A program made the position numbers and the translations under genes. Positions 1-8,069 of a stretch of DNA of 59,253 bases are shown piece by piece. Where the stretch lies: the NCBI GenBank assembly GCA_035646535.1, contig DASRPD010000079.1:1-59253 (forward strand), given 5' to 3'. Under the pieces are notes generated by a model. That model did not search any database. It saw only the letters and a list, made by a program, of their open reading frames with translations, and was not told where the DNA came from. How positions within the stretch are numbered: the stretch's first letter is position 1; each line of letters starts with the position of its first letter. Source of the DNA: DASRPD01 sp035646535. GTDB lineage: Bacteria; Actinomycetota; Acidimicrobiia; IMCC26256; JANYLB01.

Positions 1-1017
1 GGGCCGGCCCCGCCAGTTCATCGAGATGAAGCTGAACAGACGATGTTCGATCTTGTTCCACTTCGACGTGCCGGGCGGGTAGTGACACACCGTGATCTCC
101 AAGCCGGTCTCGGCCGCGAGTTGGGCGAGGTGCCACTTCCACGCGCGGACCCGGTAGCCGTTGGAGCCTCCGGCATCAGCGGTGATCATCAGGCGGGTCG
201 TGTCAGGGAACCGCTCCTTGCCGAGTGTGTTCCACCAGGACCGGATCGAGTTCACCGCGAACTCGGCGGTGTCTGCGGTGTCACCGACGTTGACCCAACC
301 TTGATTGTTCGCGATGTCGTAGACCCCGTACGGGATCGCCTTCGCGAACTCGCCGAGTGCCCGGTCCGCGAAGTCGTGCACGTTGGTGCGGGTCGGCTCA
401 CCACCAGGGTGCCACTCGGTGCCACCGTTGGCGTAGTTGCCGATCAGTTCCTTCTTCTTCGTGTCCACGCTGATGACCGGGTCACCCGACGCGAGCCGCT
501 CACCCGCGAGTGCGTTGAGATGGTTGAACTGGCCGTCACGATCCGGGTGGGCGCTGCCCTCGTTCTGTTTCGCGGGGGCCTGCAACGAGTAGCCCATGTC
601 GTGCAACAAGCGGCGCACCAACTCGGCCGAGACCCGGAACCCCCGGGCCTGGAGATCACGTGCGAGTTGATACGTCGACTTGAGCGTCCACCGCAACGCC
701 GACATCGGCGTCCCACGCGTGTCGGGATGCACCAACTCGTCGAGCGCCTCGAGCAGACCAGGCTGCTTGTCGATCGCCGGCCGGTCGCCACCACCCGTCA
801 CACGTTGACGATCGGAGGGCTCCACCCCAGCCCGAACCTCGGCGACGGCCTTCGCGATCGTCGACGAACTCATCAACGATGCCTCCACCACACGAGCCTG
901 ACCCCCACGCCCCAACGCCTCGGCCATCGCACCCCCGACCACGCGCCGTTGCCGCTCATTCAGATGCGGCACCACCACCTCGAAGAACCCCGCCAGACCC
1001 TCGCCCGTCAGCTCCAC
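1..1017 (-). CDS. ISAzo13-family transposase, 3' end outside window
   Basis: Reading leftward from a GTG at 1017 there are 339 open codons to the window edge. An in-frame TAG lies three codons upstream of the GTG, so this is the only plausible start. The N-terminus (VELTGEGLAGFFEVVVPHLN) is a typical helical lead. The DDE core follows: SVDTKKKELIGNYANGGTEW near residue 180, an ITADAGGSNGYR segment near 285, and HYPPGTSKWNKIEHRLFSFI near 320. These strings are hallmarks of the ISAzo13/Rhodopirellula-type DDE transposases, which cut and paste their own insertion sequence. The reading frame is intact as far as it can be seen. The left terminal repeat is outside the window. A gene on the same strand starts 1.05 kb upstream and ends 24 bases before this one. 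Confidence 0.88.
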   Translation of the reverse strand, partial: MELTGEGLAGFFEVVVPHLNERQRRVVGGAMAEALGRGGQARVVEASLMSSSTIAKAVAEVRAGVEPSDRQRVTGGGDRPAIDKQPGLLEALDELVHPDTRGTPMSALRWTLKSTYQLARDLQARGFRVSAELVRRLLHDMGYSLQAPAKQNEGSAHPDRDGQFNHLNALAGERLASGDPVISVDTKKKELIGNYANGGTEWHPGGEPTRTNVHDFADRALGEFAKAIPYGVYDIANNQGWVNVGDTADTAEFAVNSIRSWWNTLGKERFPDTTRLMITADAGGSNGYRVRAWKWHLAQLAAETGLEITVCHYPPGTSKWNKIEHRLFSFISMNWRGRP

Positions 1018-1040
1018 ACACGCAGACTACCCCTCGCGGG

Positions 1041-2069
1041 TTATCCTGTGGTGGACCCTGAGCCGGGAATTCCCGGTATCTCGTCGCCCGCGCCGCCGCC
1101 GTTGCGTTCGACGGCTGATGTCGCGGCCGGCGCCGCCGCGGAGCTGAGCATCTCCGCGAGCCCGCCGACCGCGCCGAACAGGCCGGCCATCTCCGCCGGC
1201 AGGAAGATCTTGGTTGCCTGTCCGTCGGCGATCGCACCGAGCGCTTCGAGATACTTGATCGAGATGAGATCCGGCGTGGGCCCGCCGTCATGGATCGCGG
1301 AGTAGACCGCGCGGGTCGCGCCGGCCTCACCCTCGGCCACGGTGAGCCGGCGGTAGCGGTCGGCGTCGGCCAGCCGTTCGACCGCGCCGGCCTCACCCTC
1401 GGCCCGCAGGATCATCGATTGTCTCTGGCCCTCGGCTCCGAGGATTACCGCCTGCTTCTCGCCCTCGGCTCGGGTGATGTCGGCTTCGCGCACGCCCGTC
1501 GCTTCGGTCACGACCGCGCGACGCTCGCGCTCGGCCTTCATCTGGTGGTGCATCGAGTCGACGACGTCAGGCGGCGGGTCGATGCGTTGGATCTCCACCC
1601 GCACCACCCGTACGCCCCACTTGTCGGTGGCGTCGTCGAGGATCTCGCGCAGCTTGATGTTGATCGTGTCGCGCGACGTGAGCGCCTCGTCGAGCTGCAT
1701 GTCACCGATGACGTTGCGCAGGTTCGTCTGCGCCAGCTTCGTGACCGCGAGCTGGAAGTTCGCGATGTTGTAGAGGAGCCTCCGCGCGTCCGTCGCTTCG
1801 TGGTACACGACCGCGTCGACGGCCACGACAACGTTGTCGGCGGTGATGACCTCTTGCGGGGGCACGTCGACCACCTGCTCGCGCATATCGACGACCAGGA
1901 GACGATCGACGAACGGCACGATGATCCGCAGACCGGGATCGACCGTGTGCTTGTAGCGGCCGAGGCGCTCGACCGCGCCGCGCTGGTACGGACGGACGAT
2001 GCGGATGCTCTTCGCCGCGACGAGCAGGACGAGCAACGCGACAACGGCGAGAACAATGACGACGGCCAT
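1041..2069 (-). CDS. SPFH/Band 7 (stomatin-like) membrane protein
   Basis: 342 residues. One N-terminal membrane segment (residues 2-19, VIVLAVVALLVLLVAAKS without charge) is followed by an SPFH domain beginning IRIVRPYQRGAVERLGRYK. The middle is a long charged helix (MKAERERRAVVTEATGVREA) typical of stomatin oligomerisation, and the tail is short and rich in Gly/Ser. Family members assemble into membrane-bound rings linked to lipid microdomains and protease control. The start is the ATG preceded by AAGGAG seven bases upstream; a longer open frame exists but lacks that signal. The upstream NfeD gene on the same strand is 20 bp away. SPFH and NfeD proteins are commonly encoded as a pair and are thought to act together, which supports both calls. 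Confidence 0.9.
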   Translation of the reverse strand: MAVVIVLAVVALLVLLVAAKSIRIVRPYQRGAVERLGRYKHTVDPGLRIIVPFVDRLLVVDMREQVVDVPPQEVITADNVVVAVDAVVYHEATDARRLLYNIANFQLAVTKLAQTNLRNVIGDMQLDEALTSRDTINIKLREILDDATDKWGVRVVRVEIQRIDPPPDVVDSMHHQMKAERERRAVVTEATGVREADITRAEGEKQAVILGAEGQRQSMILRAEGEAGAVERLADADRYRRLTVAEGEAGATRAVYSAIHDGGPTPDLISIKYLEALGAIADGQATKIFLPAEMAGLFGAVGGLAEMLSSAAAPAATSAVERNGGGAGDEIPGIPGSGSTTG

Positions 2070-2089
2070 CTGTGGCTCCTTGGTGCCGG

Positions 2090-2572
2090 TCAGGCCGGCG
2101 GGTGCGAAATGGGGGTCGACGTTCGCTCGACGACCATGCGAGTGCCCTCGACCCGTACGACCCGCACGGTCGCGCCGGTCTCGATCGGGTGAGCGTCGTC
2201 GCTCTCGGCCCTCCACCTCTCGGCGTCGACCCGAACGATGCCGGCTTCGTGGAGCCCGGCCGCGATCGGCTCGACCACGACGGCGTCACGACCTTCCCAG
2301 CGGGTGGCGCCGACCGGTTGGCGCTCGCCAGTGCGGTCGAGTCGCCGACCGATCGGGACGAGCAGCGCGAGGGAACCCGCGCTGACGACGACGAACGCGA
2401 GCCACTGGAACGGGATATCGGCGCCGGCGAAGGCCAGGATCGCGGCGGCGACGGCCCCGACCGCGAACGAGAGCAGGAACAGCGTCCCCGGAGCGAGGAG
2501 CTCGCCGATCGCGAAGAACACGACGGCGCCGACCCAGATCCAACGCCAGGTCTCGGCCGAACCCAGATCCAT
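2090..2572 (-). CDS. NfeD-like membrane protein
   Basis: 160 residues. The first half holds three to four hydrophobic segments (WIWVGAVVFFAIGELLAPGT, FAVGAVAAAILAFAGADI, WLAFVVVSAGSLALLVPIG, residues about 10-75). The second half is a soluble domain of about 65 residues ending in RVVRVEGTRMVVERT, the OB-fold pattern of NfeD proteins. The family partners SPFH proteins at membranes; its exact role is unsettled. The long NfeD form with a serine-protease domain is not present here, so this is the short class. It is first in a two-gene unit with the SPFH gene. The CCA-adding enzyme is divergent, with 102 bp between the starts. Confidence 0.85.
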   Translation of the reverse strand: MDLGSAETWRWIWVGAVVFFAIGELLAPGTLFLLSFAVGAVAAAILAFAGADIPFQWLAFVVVSAGSLALLVPIGRRLDRTGERQPVGATRWEGRDAVVVEPIAAGLHEAGIVRVDAERWRAESDDAHPIETGATVRVVRVEGTRMVVERTSTPISHPPA

Positions 2573-2674
2573 GCTCGCGACTCCTTGTGGTCGATGTCGA
2601 CGGTACCACCGCGATATCGAGTGTCGGGCGGGATTGGTTCGGGTCCGCCTGCTCCGGCAGGCGAGAATGCAGCG

Positions 2675-4066
2675 GTGAGCATCGTCCCGCCCCGACTGCG
2701 ATCTCTGCTGGAAGGTGACTCCCCCGTACCTCGCGCCGCGTCACTGTTCGTGGACGCGGGCTACGAGTGCTACCTGGTCGGCGGGAGCGTTCGCGATGCT
2801 CTGCTCGAACAGTCCCACACCGACATCGACCTCGCGACCAACGCGCGTCCCGATGAGATCGAGCGGCTCGTGCGCGGCTGGGCCGATTCCGTGTGGCTCC
2901 AGGGTCAGCGGTTCGGAACGGTGGGCTGTGAGGTGGACGGCACGCGCCTCGAGATCACGACGTTCCGAACCGAGATCTACCGGCCGGAGAGTCGCAAGCC
3001 CGAGGTCAGGTTCGGTGACGACATCGAGACGGACCTGTCGCGTCGGGACTTCACCGTCAATGCGATGGCGCTCCGCCTGCCCGATCCTGAGCTCGTCGAC
3101 CCGTTCGGCGGGATCGCGGACCTCGCGGCGCGCCGATTGCGCACGCCGCTCACGCCCGAGGTGTCGTTCGTCGACGACCCACTGCGGATGATGCGGGCGG
3201 CGCGGTTCATCGCCGGCTTCGGCCTGGAGCCCGAGCCCGAGCTCGTGGAGGCGGTGCACCGTCACGCCCACCGTCTCGAGATCGTGAGCGCCGAGCGCAT
3301 CCGCGACGAGCTCTCCAAGCTGTTGGTCGTCGATGAACCGGCCGCCGGGCTGTGGTTCCTTTCGACCACCAAGCTGGCGGATGAGTTCCTGCCCGAGCTC
3401 AACGCGATGCAGCTCGAACAGGACCCGATCCACCAGCACAAGGATGTCCTCGCGCACACCATTGCGGTCGTCGGCAACACACGTCCCGAGCTGCTGGTAC
3501 GGCTGGCGGCGTTGCTGCACGACATCGGCAAGCCGAAGACGCGGTCGATCGGTTCCGACGGCGTGAGCTTCCATCACCACGAGGTGGTCGGTGGCCGCAT
3601 GGCGCGGGAACGACTCGCAGCGCTTCGGTACCCCCAGACGTTCGCCGACGACGTCGTGGCGCTCATCGACCTGCACCTGCGCATCCATACCTACGCGATG
3701 GGGTGGACCGACCGGGCCGTTCGTCGCTACGCCCGCGACGCCGGCCCCCTGCTCGACGATCTCAACCATCTGGTGCGCTGCGACTGCACGACCCGCAACC
3801 GCCGAAAGGCGGCCGCGCTCGATCGACGGATGGACGAGCTCGAGGCGCGTATCGCGACGCTTCGTTCCCAAGAGGAGCTGGACGCCATCCGACCGCCCCT
3901 CGACGGCCGCCAGGTCATGGTGCTGCTCGGCCTCGAACCGGGCCCCCAGGTCGGTCGGGCGCTGGACTTTCTGCTCGAGGCGCGCCTCGACGAGGGCCCG
4001 ATCCCGACCGAGGAGGCCGAGGCCCGTCTGCTCGCCTGGGCGCGGGACGAGGGTCTCGCCGACTGA
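2675..4066 (+). CDS. cca: CCA tRNA nucleotidyltransferase with HD domain
   Basis: 463 residues from the GTG at 2675. Adds or repairs the 3'-terminal CCA of tRNAs. The nucleotidyltransferase fold is at the N-terminus: GGSVRDALL at residues 36-44, then HTDIDLATNA with the catalytic D50/D52 pair. The RRDFTVNAMAL motif follows near residue 128, and the head/neck region FVDDPLRMMRAARFIAGFGL near 168. An HD domain follows (HQHKDVLAHT, then LLHDIGKPKT near residue 281), as in the pcnB/CCA proteins of actinomycetes. The frame is open further upstream but only overlaps the divergent NfeD gene. The convergent OsmC gene ends 12 bp downstream. Confidence 0.95.
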   Translation: MSIVPPRLRSLLEGDSPVPRAASLFVDAGYECYLVGGSVRDALLEQSHTDIDLATNARPDEIERLVRGWADSVWLQGQRFGTVGCEVDGTRLEITTFRTEIYRPESRKPEVRFGDDIETDLSRRDFTVNAMALRLPDPELVDPFGGIADLAARRLRTPLTPEVSFVDDPLRMMRAARFIAGFGLEPEPELVEAVHRHAHRLEIVSAERIRDELSKLLVVDEPAAGLWFLSTTKLADEFLPELNAMQLEQDPIHQHKDVLAHTIAVVGNTRPELLVRLAALLHDIGKPKTRSIGSDGVSFHHHEVVGGRMARERLAALRYPQTFADDVVALIDLHLRIHTYAMGWTDRAVRRYARDAGPLLDDLNHLVRCDCTTRNRRKAAALDRRMDELEARIATLRSQEELDAIRPPLDGRQVMVLLGLEPGPQVGRALDFLLEARLDEGPIPTEEAEARLLAWARDEGLAD

Positions 4067-4078
4067 TCGCCGGCCCGC

Positions 4079-4549
4079 TCAGGCGACCGTGACCCTCGCC
4101 TCCACGGAGACGTCGCAGGCCAGCGTGTTGGCGATGAAGCAGTGCTCGTGCGCCAGCCGAGTGAGCGTGTGCACCTGCGCCTCGTCGGTGCCCGGGGCCA
4201 CGGTGACCTGCGGTCGAAGCCGGATCGCGGTGATGCGAATGGGCCGAGCGTCGTGCGGCATATCGGCCTCGGCGTCGTCCCGATAGGCGGTCACCACGAC
4301 GCGTGCTCGCGCGGCAACGGCGAGGAAGGACAGAAGCTGACAGGACGCCGCTGCGGCCAGGAGCAACTGCTCCGGGTTGAGGTGGGCGGGGTCGCCCTTG
4401 AACGCCGGATCGGCGCTGAGCGCGAGGCCGGTCCCCGCCGGCGGGCACGAGAGGGCGTGGGTGCGGTCGTAGGTCTCGTATCCGTCCGCGGTGGTTCCGT
4501 GCCATTCGCACACCGCGCGGTATCGATGCACCGTGGCGTCCTCCGACAC
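4079..4549 (-). CDS. OsmC family protein
   Basis: 156 residues, the normal length for the OsmC/Ohr fold. Family members are thiol peroxidases that reduce organic hydroperoxides with two cysteines. Here C70 lies in LLLAAAASCQLLSFL and C137 in LAHEHCFIANTL, matching the two expected positions. The sequence LNPEQLLLAAAASC is more like the YhfA/OsmC-like branch than classic OsmC or Ohr, so the substrate is uncertain. It is the last gene of a leftward group; the methyltransferase upstream stops 6 bp before its start. Confidence 0.88.
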   Translation of the reverse strand: MSEDATVHRYRAVCEWHGTTADGYETYDRTHALSCPPAGTGLALSADPAFKGDPAHLNPEQLLLAAAASCQLLSFLAVAARARVVVTAYRDDAEADMPHDARPIRITAIRLRPQVTVAPGTDEAQVHTLTRLAHEHCFIANTLACDVSVEARVTVA

Positions 4550-4554
4550 CGGCT

Positions 4555-5343
4555 TCAGGCCCCCTGCTTCTTCGCCTTCCAGATGACCACCGCGGGCAGG
4601 ATTGGTCGGCCGTCGCCGGTTGCCTGCGGCTCGATCAACGCGTCGACCCGGAACCCGGCCCGATGCAGCGTGGTGAGCTCCTCGGCGAGCGTCCGGGGGT
4701 AGAGGGTGACCGGTTCGCCGCCGCGCTCCACGGTGATGGGGGAAGGGTCGAACAGCGATCGGCTGACGGTGACCGGCCCGCTCGGGTGCGGAACCGTCCC
4801 CGGGGCAGGGCGATCCTCGGCGGTGATGAGCGCGAGCGGATGCTCATGGGAGAACACGAACGCGGCGTTCGGGCGCAAGACGCGTTGGGTCTGGCGGAAC
4901 AACCGGGCGAGGTCGTCCAACTCCCCGAGCGTGTCGATGCTGACCGCCACGTCGACCGAGTCCGCGCGCAAGAACGCGAGGTCGGCGAGATCGGCGTGGT
5001 GCCATTCGATCCGTACTTCGGCCCGTGCCGCCCGCCGGCGCGCCACTGCGAGCTGTTCCGCCGAGCCGTCGACCGCGATGACGGACGCGCCCTGGCGGGC
5101 GAGTGCGATCGCGGCTTGGCCCGTGCCGCAACCCAGGTCGAGGACCCGCCGGCCCTTCACGTCGCCCAGGAGTCGGAGCTCGGCTTCGGTCGGGAGCGCC
5201 GCGCCGTAGGAGACACTGTCGGTCGACGGGCCGCCGTCATCCTGCTCGCGACGGGCCACCCGGTCCCATGCTTCGGTGTTCTGCACCGTCCGAGCGTAGA
5301 GCGACGGGCGTGTGACCGCGGGTTTCACGGTCGCGCGGTTCAC
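4555..5343 (-). CDS. class I SAM-dependent methyltransferase
   Basis: 262 residues from a GTG at 5343; a second GTG at 5286 (VQNTEAWDRVARRE) is an equally good start, giving 243 residues. Motif I is VLDLGCGTGQAAIALARQGA, followed by the acidic end of strand 2 (IAVDGS) and ADLADLAFLRADSVDVAVS. This is the UbiE/ubiquinone-type Methyltransf_11/25 pattern. The C-terminal part (RTLAEELTTLHRAGFRVDAL) resembles small-molecule methyltransferases. The substrate cannot be told from the sequence. It sits 10 bp downstream of ino1 and 6 bp upstream of the OsmC gene, so co-transcription is likely. Confidence 0.8.
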   Translation of the reverse strand: MNRATVKPAVTRPSLYARTVQNTEAWDRVARREQDDGGPSTDSVSYGAALPTEAELRLLGDVKGRRVLDLGCGTGQAAIALARQGASVIAVDGSAEQLAVARRRAARAEVRIEWHHADLADLAFLRADSVDVAVSIDTLGELDDLARLFRQTQRVLRPNAAFVFSHEHPLALITAEDRPAPGTVPHPSGPVTVSRSLFDPSPITVERGGEPVTLYPRTLAEELTTLHRAGFRVDALIEPQATGDGRPILPAVVIWKAKKQGA

Positions 5344-5353
5344 GCCGGCCGGT

Positions 5354-6427
5354 TCAGGTGCCGGCCGCGAACTCGTCGATCATCCGGTGGGCCTCGTCGT
5401 CGTGGTACTGCACGGGCGGAGACTTCATGAAGTACGCCGAGGGGCCGAGCAGCGGCCCGCCGATGCCGCGGTCCAAGGCAATGCGCGCGCACCGGAGCGC
5501 GTCGATGATCACCCCCGCCGAGTTCGGCGAGTCCCACACCTCGAGCTTCAGCTCGACGTTGAGTGGCACGTCACCGAAGTTTCGGCCTTCGAGGCGGATG
5601 TAGGCCCACTTGCGATCTTCGAGCCACGGCACGTGGTCCGACGGCCCGATGTGGACGTCGTCGGCTTCGATGCCGTTGTCGAGCTGACTCGTCACCGACT
5701 GCGTCTTCGAGATCTTCTTGGACTCGAGGCGCTCGCGTTCGAGCATGTTCTTGAAGTCCATGTTTCCGCCGACGTTGAGCTGGTAGGTCCGGTCCAGCAC
5801 GAGCCCGCGATCCTCGAACAAGCGAGCGAGGATCCGGTGGACGATGGTGGCGCCGACCTGGCTCTTGATGTCGTCACCGACGATGGGTACGCCCGCTTCG
5901 GTGAACTTCGCGGCCCACGTCGGGTCGCTGGCGATGAACACCGGGATCGCGTTCACGAACGCGACGCCGGTGTCGAGGCATGCTTGGGCGTAGTGCTTCT
6001 GGGCCGCTTCGGAACCGACGGGCAGGTAGCTCACCAGGACCTCGGCGCCCGAGTCAGCCAGCGCCTGGGCCACGTCGACCGCGCCGACCGGGCTCTCCTC
6101 GATCGTCTGGCGGTAGTAGGTACCGAGGCCGTCGAACGTCGGTCCGCGCTGGACGGCCACGCCGAGCTCGTTGACCGGAGCGAAGCGGATCGTGTTGTTC
6201 TGGCTGGCGAAGATCGCCTTGCCGACATCGAGGCCCACCTTCGCGGCGTCGACGTCGAACGCGGCGACGAACTCGACGTCACGAACGTGGTAGCCGCCCA
6301 GCACGACGTGCATGAGACCCGGTACCGATTCCTCCGGGTCGGCCTCTCGGTAGTACTCGACCCCTTGGATCAGCGAGCTCGCGCAGTTGCCGATGCCCGC
6401 GATTGCAACCTTGATCTTCCCGCTCAT
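5354..6427 (-). CDS. ino1: myo-inositol-1-phosphate synthase
   Basis: 357 residues. Converts glucose-6-phosphate to inositol-1-phosphate, the entry to phosphatidylinositol and mycothiol in actinomycetes. The NAD-binding start KVAIAGIGNCASSLIQGVEY is at residues 5-24. SYLPVGSEAAQKHYAQACLD (about 140-160), GDDIKSQVGATIVHRILARL (about 200) and LNVGGNMDFKNMLERERL (about 235) are characteristic of the short actinobacterial/archaeal class. The ATG overlaps the TGA of padR (ATGA), which implies translational coupling. The padR-ino1 arrangement is the same as in mycobacteria, where the PadR-type regulator controls ino1. Confidence 0.96.
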   Translation of the reverse strand: MSGKIKVAIAGIGNCASSLIQGVEYYREADPEESVPGLMHVVLGGYHVRDVEFVAAFDVDAAKVGLDVGKAIFASQNNTIRFAPVNELGVAVQRGPTFDGLGTYYRQTIEESPVGAVDVAQALADSGAEVLVSYLPVGSEAAQKHYAQACLDTGVAFVNAIPVFIASDPTWAAKFTEAGVPIVGDDIKSQVGATIVHRILARLFEDRGLVLDRTYQLNVGGNMDFKNMLERERLESKKISKTQSVTSQLDNGIEADDVHIGPSDHVPWLEDRKWAYIRLEGRNFGDVPLNVELKLEVWDSPNSAGVIIDALRCARIALDRGIGGPLLGPSAYFMKSPPVQYHDDEAHRMIDEFAAGT

Positions 6428-7050
6428 GCGATGTGTTCCTTTCGGTTGTCATCGTCGGCGGCCGATTGCTCGGCCACGACGAGCTCTTCGACCCATTCGA
6501 GGTCACGTTCGATCGAGCGCGCCCGGTGCTGGGCGAGCGAGTGGGCGTAGCGGTCGCGCCCGGTCGTGGTCCGACCGGCCCGTAGGGCTGCCAGGCGGGT
6601 ATCGAGCTCGGCGCGGCGCCGTTCGAGGACCGCGAGCCGGGCTTGGACCGGTACGTGGGCGAACAAGGAGAGCCGCAGTGCAAAGCCCCGCTCTTCATCA
6701 GATCCGGCGTCGTCGGTGAACAGCTCGAGGAACCGAACCTCACCTGCCTCGGTGATCCGGTAGGCCTTGCGGGTGCGTCGCCCCGAGCCGGCCAGACCGC
6801 GTAGGCGCCGCCGCGCCGCCGCGACGTCACCGGTCACCGAGCCCGTGCTCGGTCGGGCGGCCTTCGGCGAACCGCCCGCGGGCGGGACCTCGACGATCGC
6901 GCCACCTTGATCGAGGCGGCGCAGCGCCGGGTACAAGGACCCGTAGGACACGCCCCAGAGCACGCCGAGGCTCTCGCCGAGCCGCTTCTTGAGCTCATAG
7001 CCATGAAGGGGTTGATCCTTCAGGAGACCGAGGATGGCGAGCTCGAGCAT
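6424..7050 (-). CDS. PadR-family transcriptional regulator upstream of ino1
   Basis: 208 residues. An N-terminal winged-helix domain (MLELAILGLLKDQPLHGYEL, residues 1-20, then VSYGSLYPALRRLDQGGAI) is the PadR signature. The C-terminal half is a Vir_Sma-type dimerisation region (ERGFALRLSLFAHVPVQARL onward) with long helices. A stretch of about 35 residues rich in Pro/Ala/Arg (PPAGGSPKAARPSTGSVTGD) interrupts the wing, longer than in most relatives. The gene overlaps ino1 by 4 bp and is probably autoregulated through the paired TATATC palindromes between it and the divergent DUF5318 gene. A role in inositol-synthesis control is inferred from the mycobacterial arrangement. Confidence 0.92.
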   Translation of the reverse strand: MLELAILGLLKDQPLHGYELKKRLGESLGVLWGVSYGSLYPALRRLDQGGAIVEVPPAGGSPKAARPSTGSVTGDVAAARRRLRGLAGSGRRTRKAYRITEAGEVRFLELFTDDAGSDEERGFALRLSLFAHVPVQARLAVLERRRAELDTRLAALRAGRTTTGRDRYAHSLAQHRARSIERDLEWVEELVVAEQSAADDDNRKEHIA

Positions 7051-7148
7051 GTCTGACCAGCATTTCCGGGAGGGGTCGGCGGCCCGTTTCGCCGCCGCGC
7101 CGATGATGCGACCGGGGACGTATCCGGCGCCGTGGCGTATCGAAGCAC

Positions 7149-7193
7149 TATATCACGTCGATATATCGGCGTGGTATATCGAGTCGATATATC
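7149..7193. promoter_or_regulatory. duplicated PadR-type operator
   Basis: AT-rich island in GC-rich DNA between padR and the divergent DUF5318 gene. TATATC-N5-GATATA occurs twice, at 7149-7165 and 7175-7191, starting 26 bp apart. Both copies continue into TC, so each right half is the self-complementary GATATATC. It lies about 100-145 bp upstream of padR. Binding by the neighbouring PadR protein is inferred from position and symmetry. Confidence 0.65.
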
Positions 7194-7269
7194 AATTCGA
7201 CGATCGTGACCGGATCCAGGTCTCCGCAGGCGGGGCGAGCCACACGGAGCCAGCCCGTACACTCGCCCT

Positions 7270-7635
7270 GTGCCCCGTCACGTCGACTACGCGCTTGCTC
7301 GAAGAGCGGTGTTGGCCGATCTCCGCCGGGGCGTGGTCGCGCAACACGATGTGTGCGACGCGCATCCCGAGCTGCTCCGCGCGGCTCGTCATGTCGGCCA
7401 ACCGGCAGAAGGCAACTGCCCGGTCTGCAGTGGTGCTCACGTGCGTCACGTCTCCTACGTCTACGGCGACGGGCTCAAACGGGCCAACGGCCGCTGCATC
7501 AGCTATCCGGGTGAGCTCGAGAAGCTGGGCGCGTCGGTCGACGAGTTCGCGTGCTACATCGTCGAGGTCTGCGTCGACTGCAGTTGGAACCACCTGGGTC
7601 GTCGCGAGCTGCTCGGCCGTCGGCACGCGAGCTGA
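7270..7635 (+). CDS. DUF5318 family zinc-ribbon-like protein
   Basis: 121 residues from a GTG at 7270. Function unknown. The sequence has two CxxC pairs, NCPVCSGAH near residue 50 and CVDCSWNHLG near 103, forming a probable zinc ribbon. The N-terminus (VDYALARRAVLADLRRGVVA) and SYVYGDGLKRANGRCISYPG match the DUF5318 family of actinomycetes. In mycobacteria the same family lies divergently next to the PadR/ino1 pair, so the arrangement is conserved. A second small CxxC protein follows 13 bp downstream. Confidence 0.82.
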   Translation: MPRHVDYALARRAVLADLRRGVVAQHDVCDAHPELLRAARHVGQPAEGNCPVCSGAHVRHVSYVYGDGLKRANGRCISYPGELEKLGASVDEFACYIVEVCVDCSWNHLGRRELLGRRHAS

Positions 7636-7648
7636 GTCGGCGCCGTCG

Positions 7649-7843
7649 ATGCAACCATCCTGCGGGAACTGTGCGACGCCCGACGACGCACTCGTCGAGG
7701 TGCGGCGCGTCTACATCACGCCGGAGACGTGGGACACGCCCGGTTCGCGACAGGTCCTCGAGGAGGTCGAGCGGTGGTGCATCTCGTGCGTCTCGCAGTA
7801 TCCGCACGAGATGACCGGCGACACCACGGGCGATCCTCGGTAG
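7649..7843 (+). CDS. small CxxC protein, putative zinc ribbon
   Basis: 64 residues from the ATG at 7649. Two CxxC pairs, SCGNCATPDDALVEVRRVY near the start and WCISCVSQYPHE near residue 47, spaced like a zinc ribbon. Between them lies an amphipathic segment (SRQVLEEVERW). I do not recognise a named family. It starts 13 bp after the DUF5318 stop in the same direction and shares its zinc-ribbon style, so the two are probably co-expressed. A longer frame reaching to 7034 exists, but its upstream part overlaps the DUF5318 gene and is not credible. Confidence 0.6.
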   Translation: MQPSCGNCATPDDALVEVRRVYITPETWDTPGSRQVLEEVERWCISCVSQYPHEMTGDTTGDPR

Positions 7844-7983
7844 GCCCGGTCCACTCCACCGTTTCTCCCACTCCACCCATGTCGGCCGTTCGGGCGTGAT
7901 CGGCGCGGCTCACCGGTGTCGGAGACGGGCACCGGCCGGGAGCATCCGAGTCCGTCCCGGCGGGACGGGCGCCGAGCGGGCGC

Positions 7984-8039
7984 GGTAGCCTGATAGGTGC
8001 TGCCGGGAGCCGGTAGCCTGATAGGTGCTGCCGGGAGCC
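7984..8039 (+). repeat. perfect 28-bp tandem duplication upstream of panB
   Basis: Two identical 28-bp units (7984-8011 and 8012-8039) each begin GGTAGCCTGATAGG, 31 bp ahead of the panB start. TAGCCT followed by a purine-rich start region resembles an actinobacterial -10 element, so the repeat may duplicate a promoter core. The promoter reading is an inference; the duplication is directly visible. Confidence 0.75.
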
Positions 8040-8069
8040 GTGGGTGCCCTGGACGGTGGAGGTACGGAG

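Noticed and set aside
43..1305. Plus-strand open frame of 420 codons at the left edge
   Set aside because: It is antisense to the ISAzo13 transposase and the SPFH gene and has no protein-like features.
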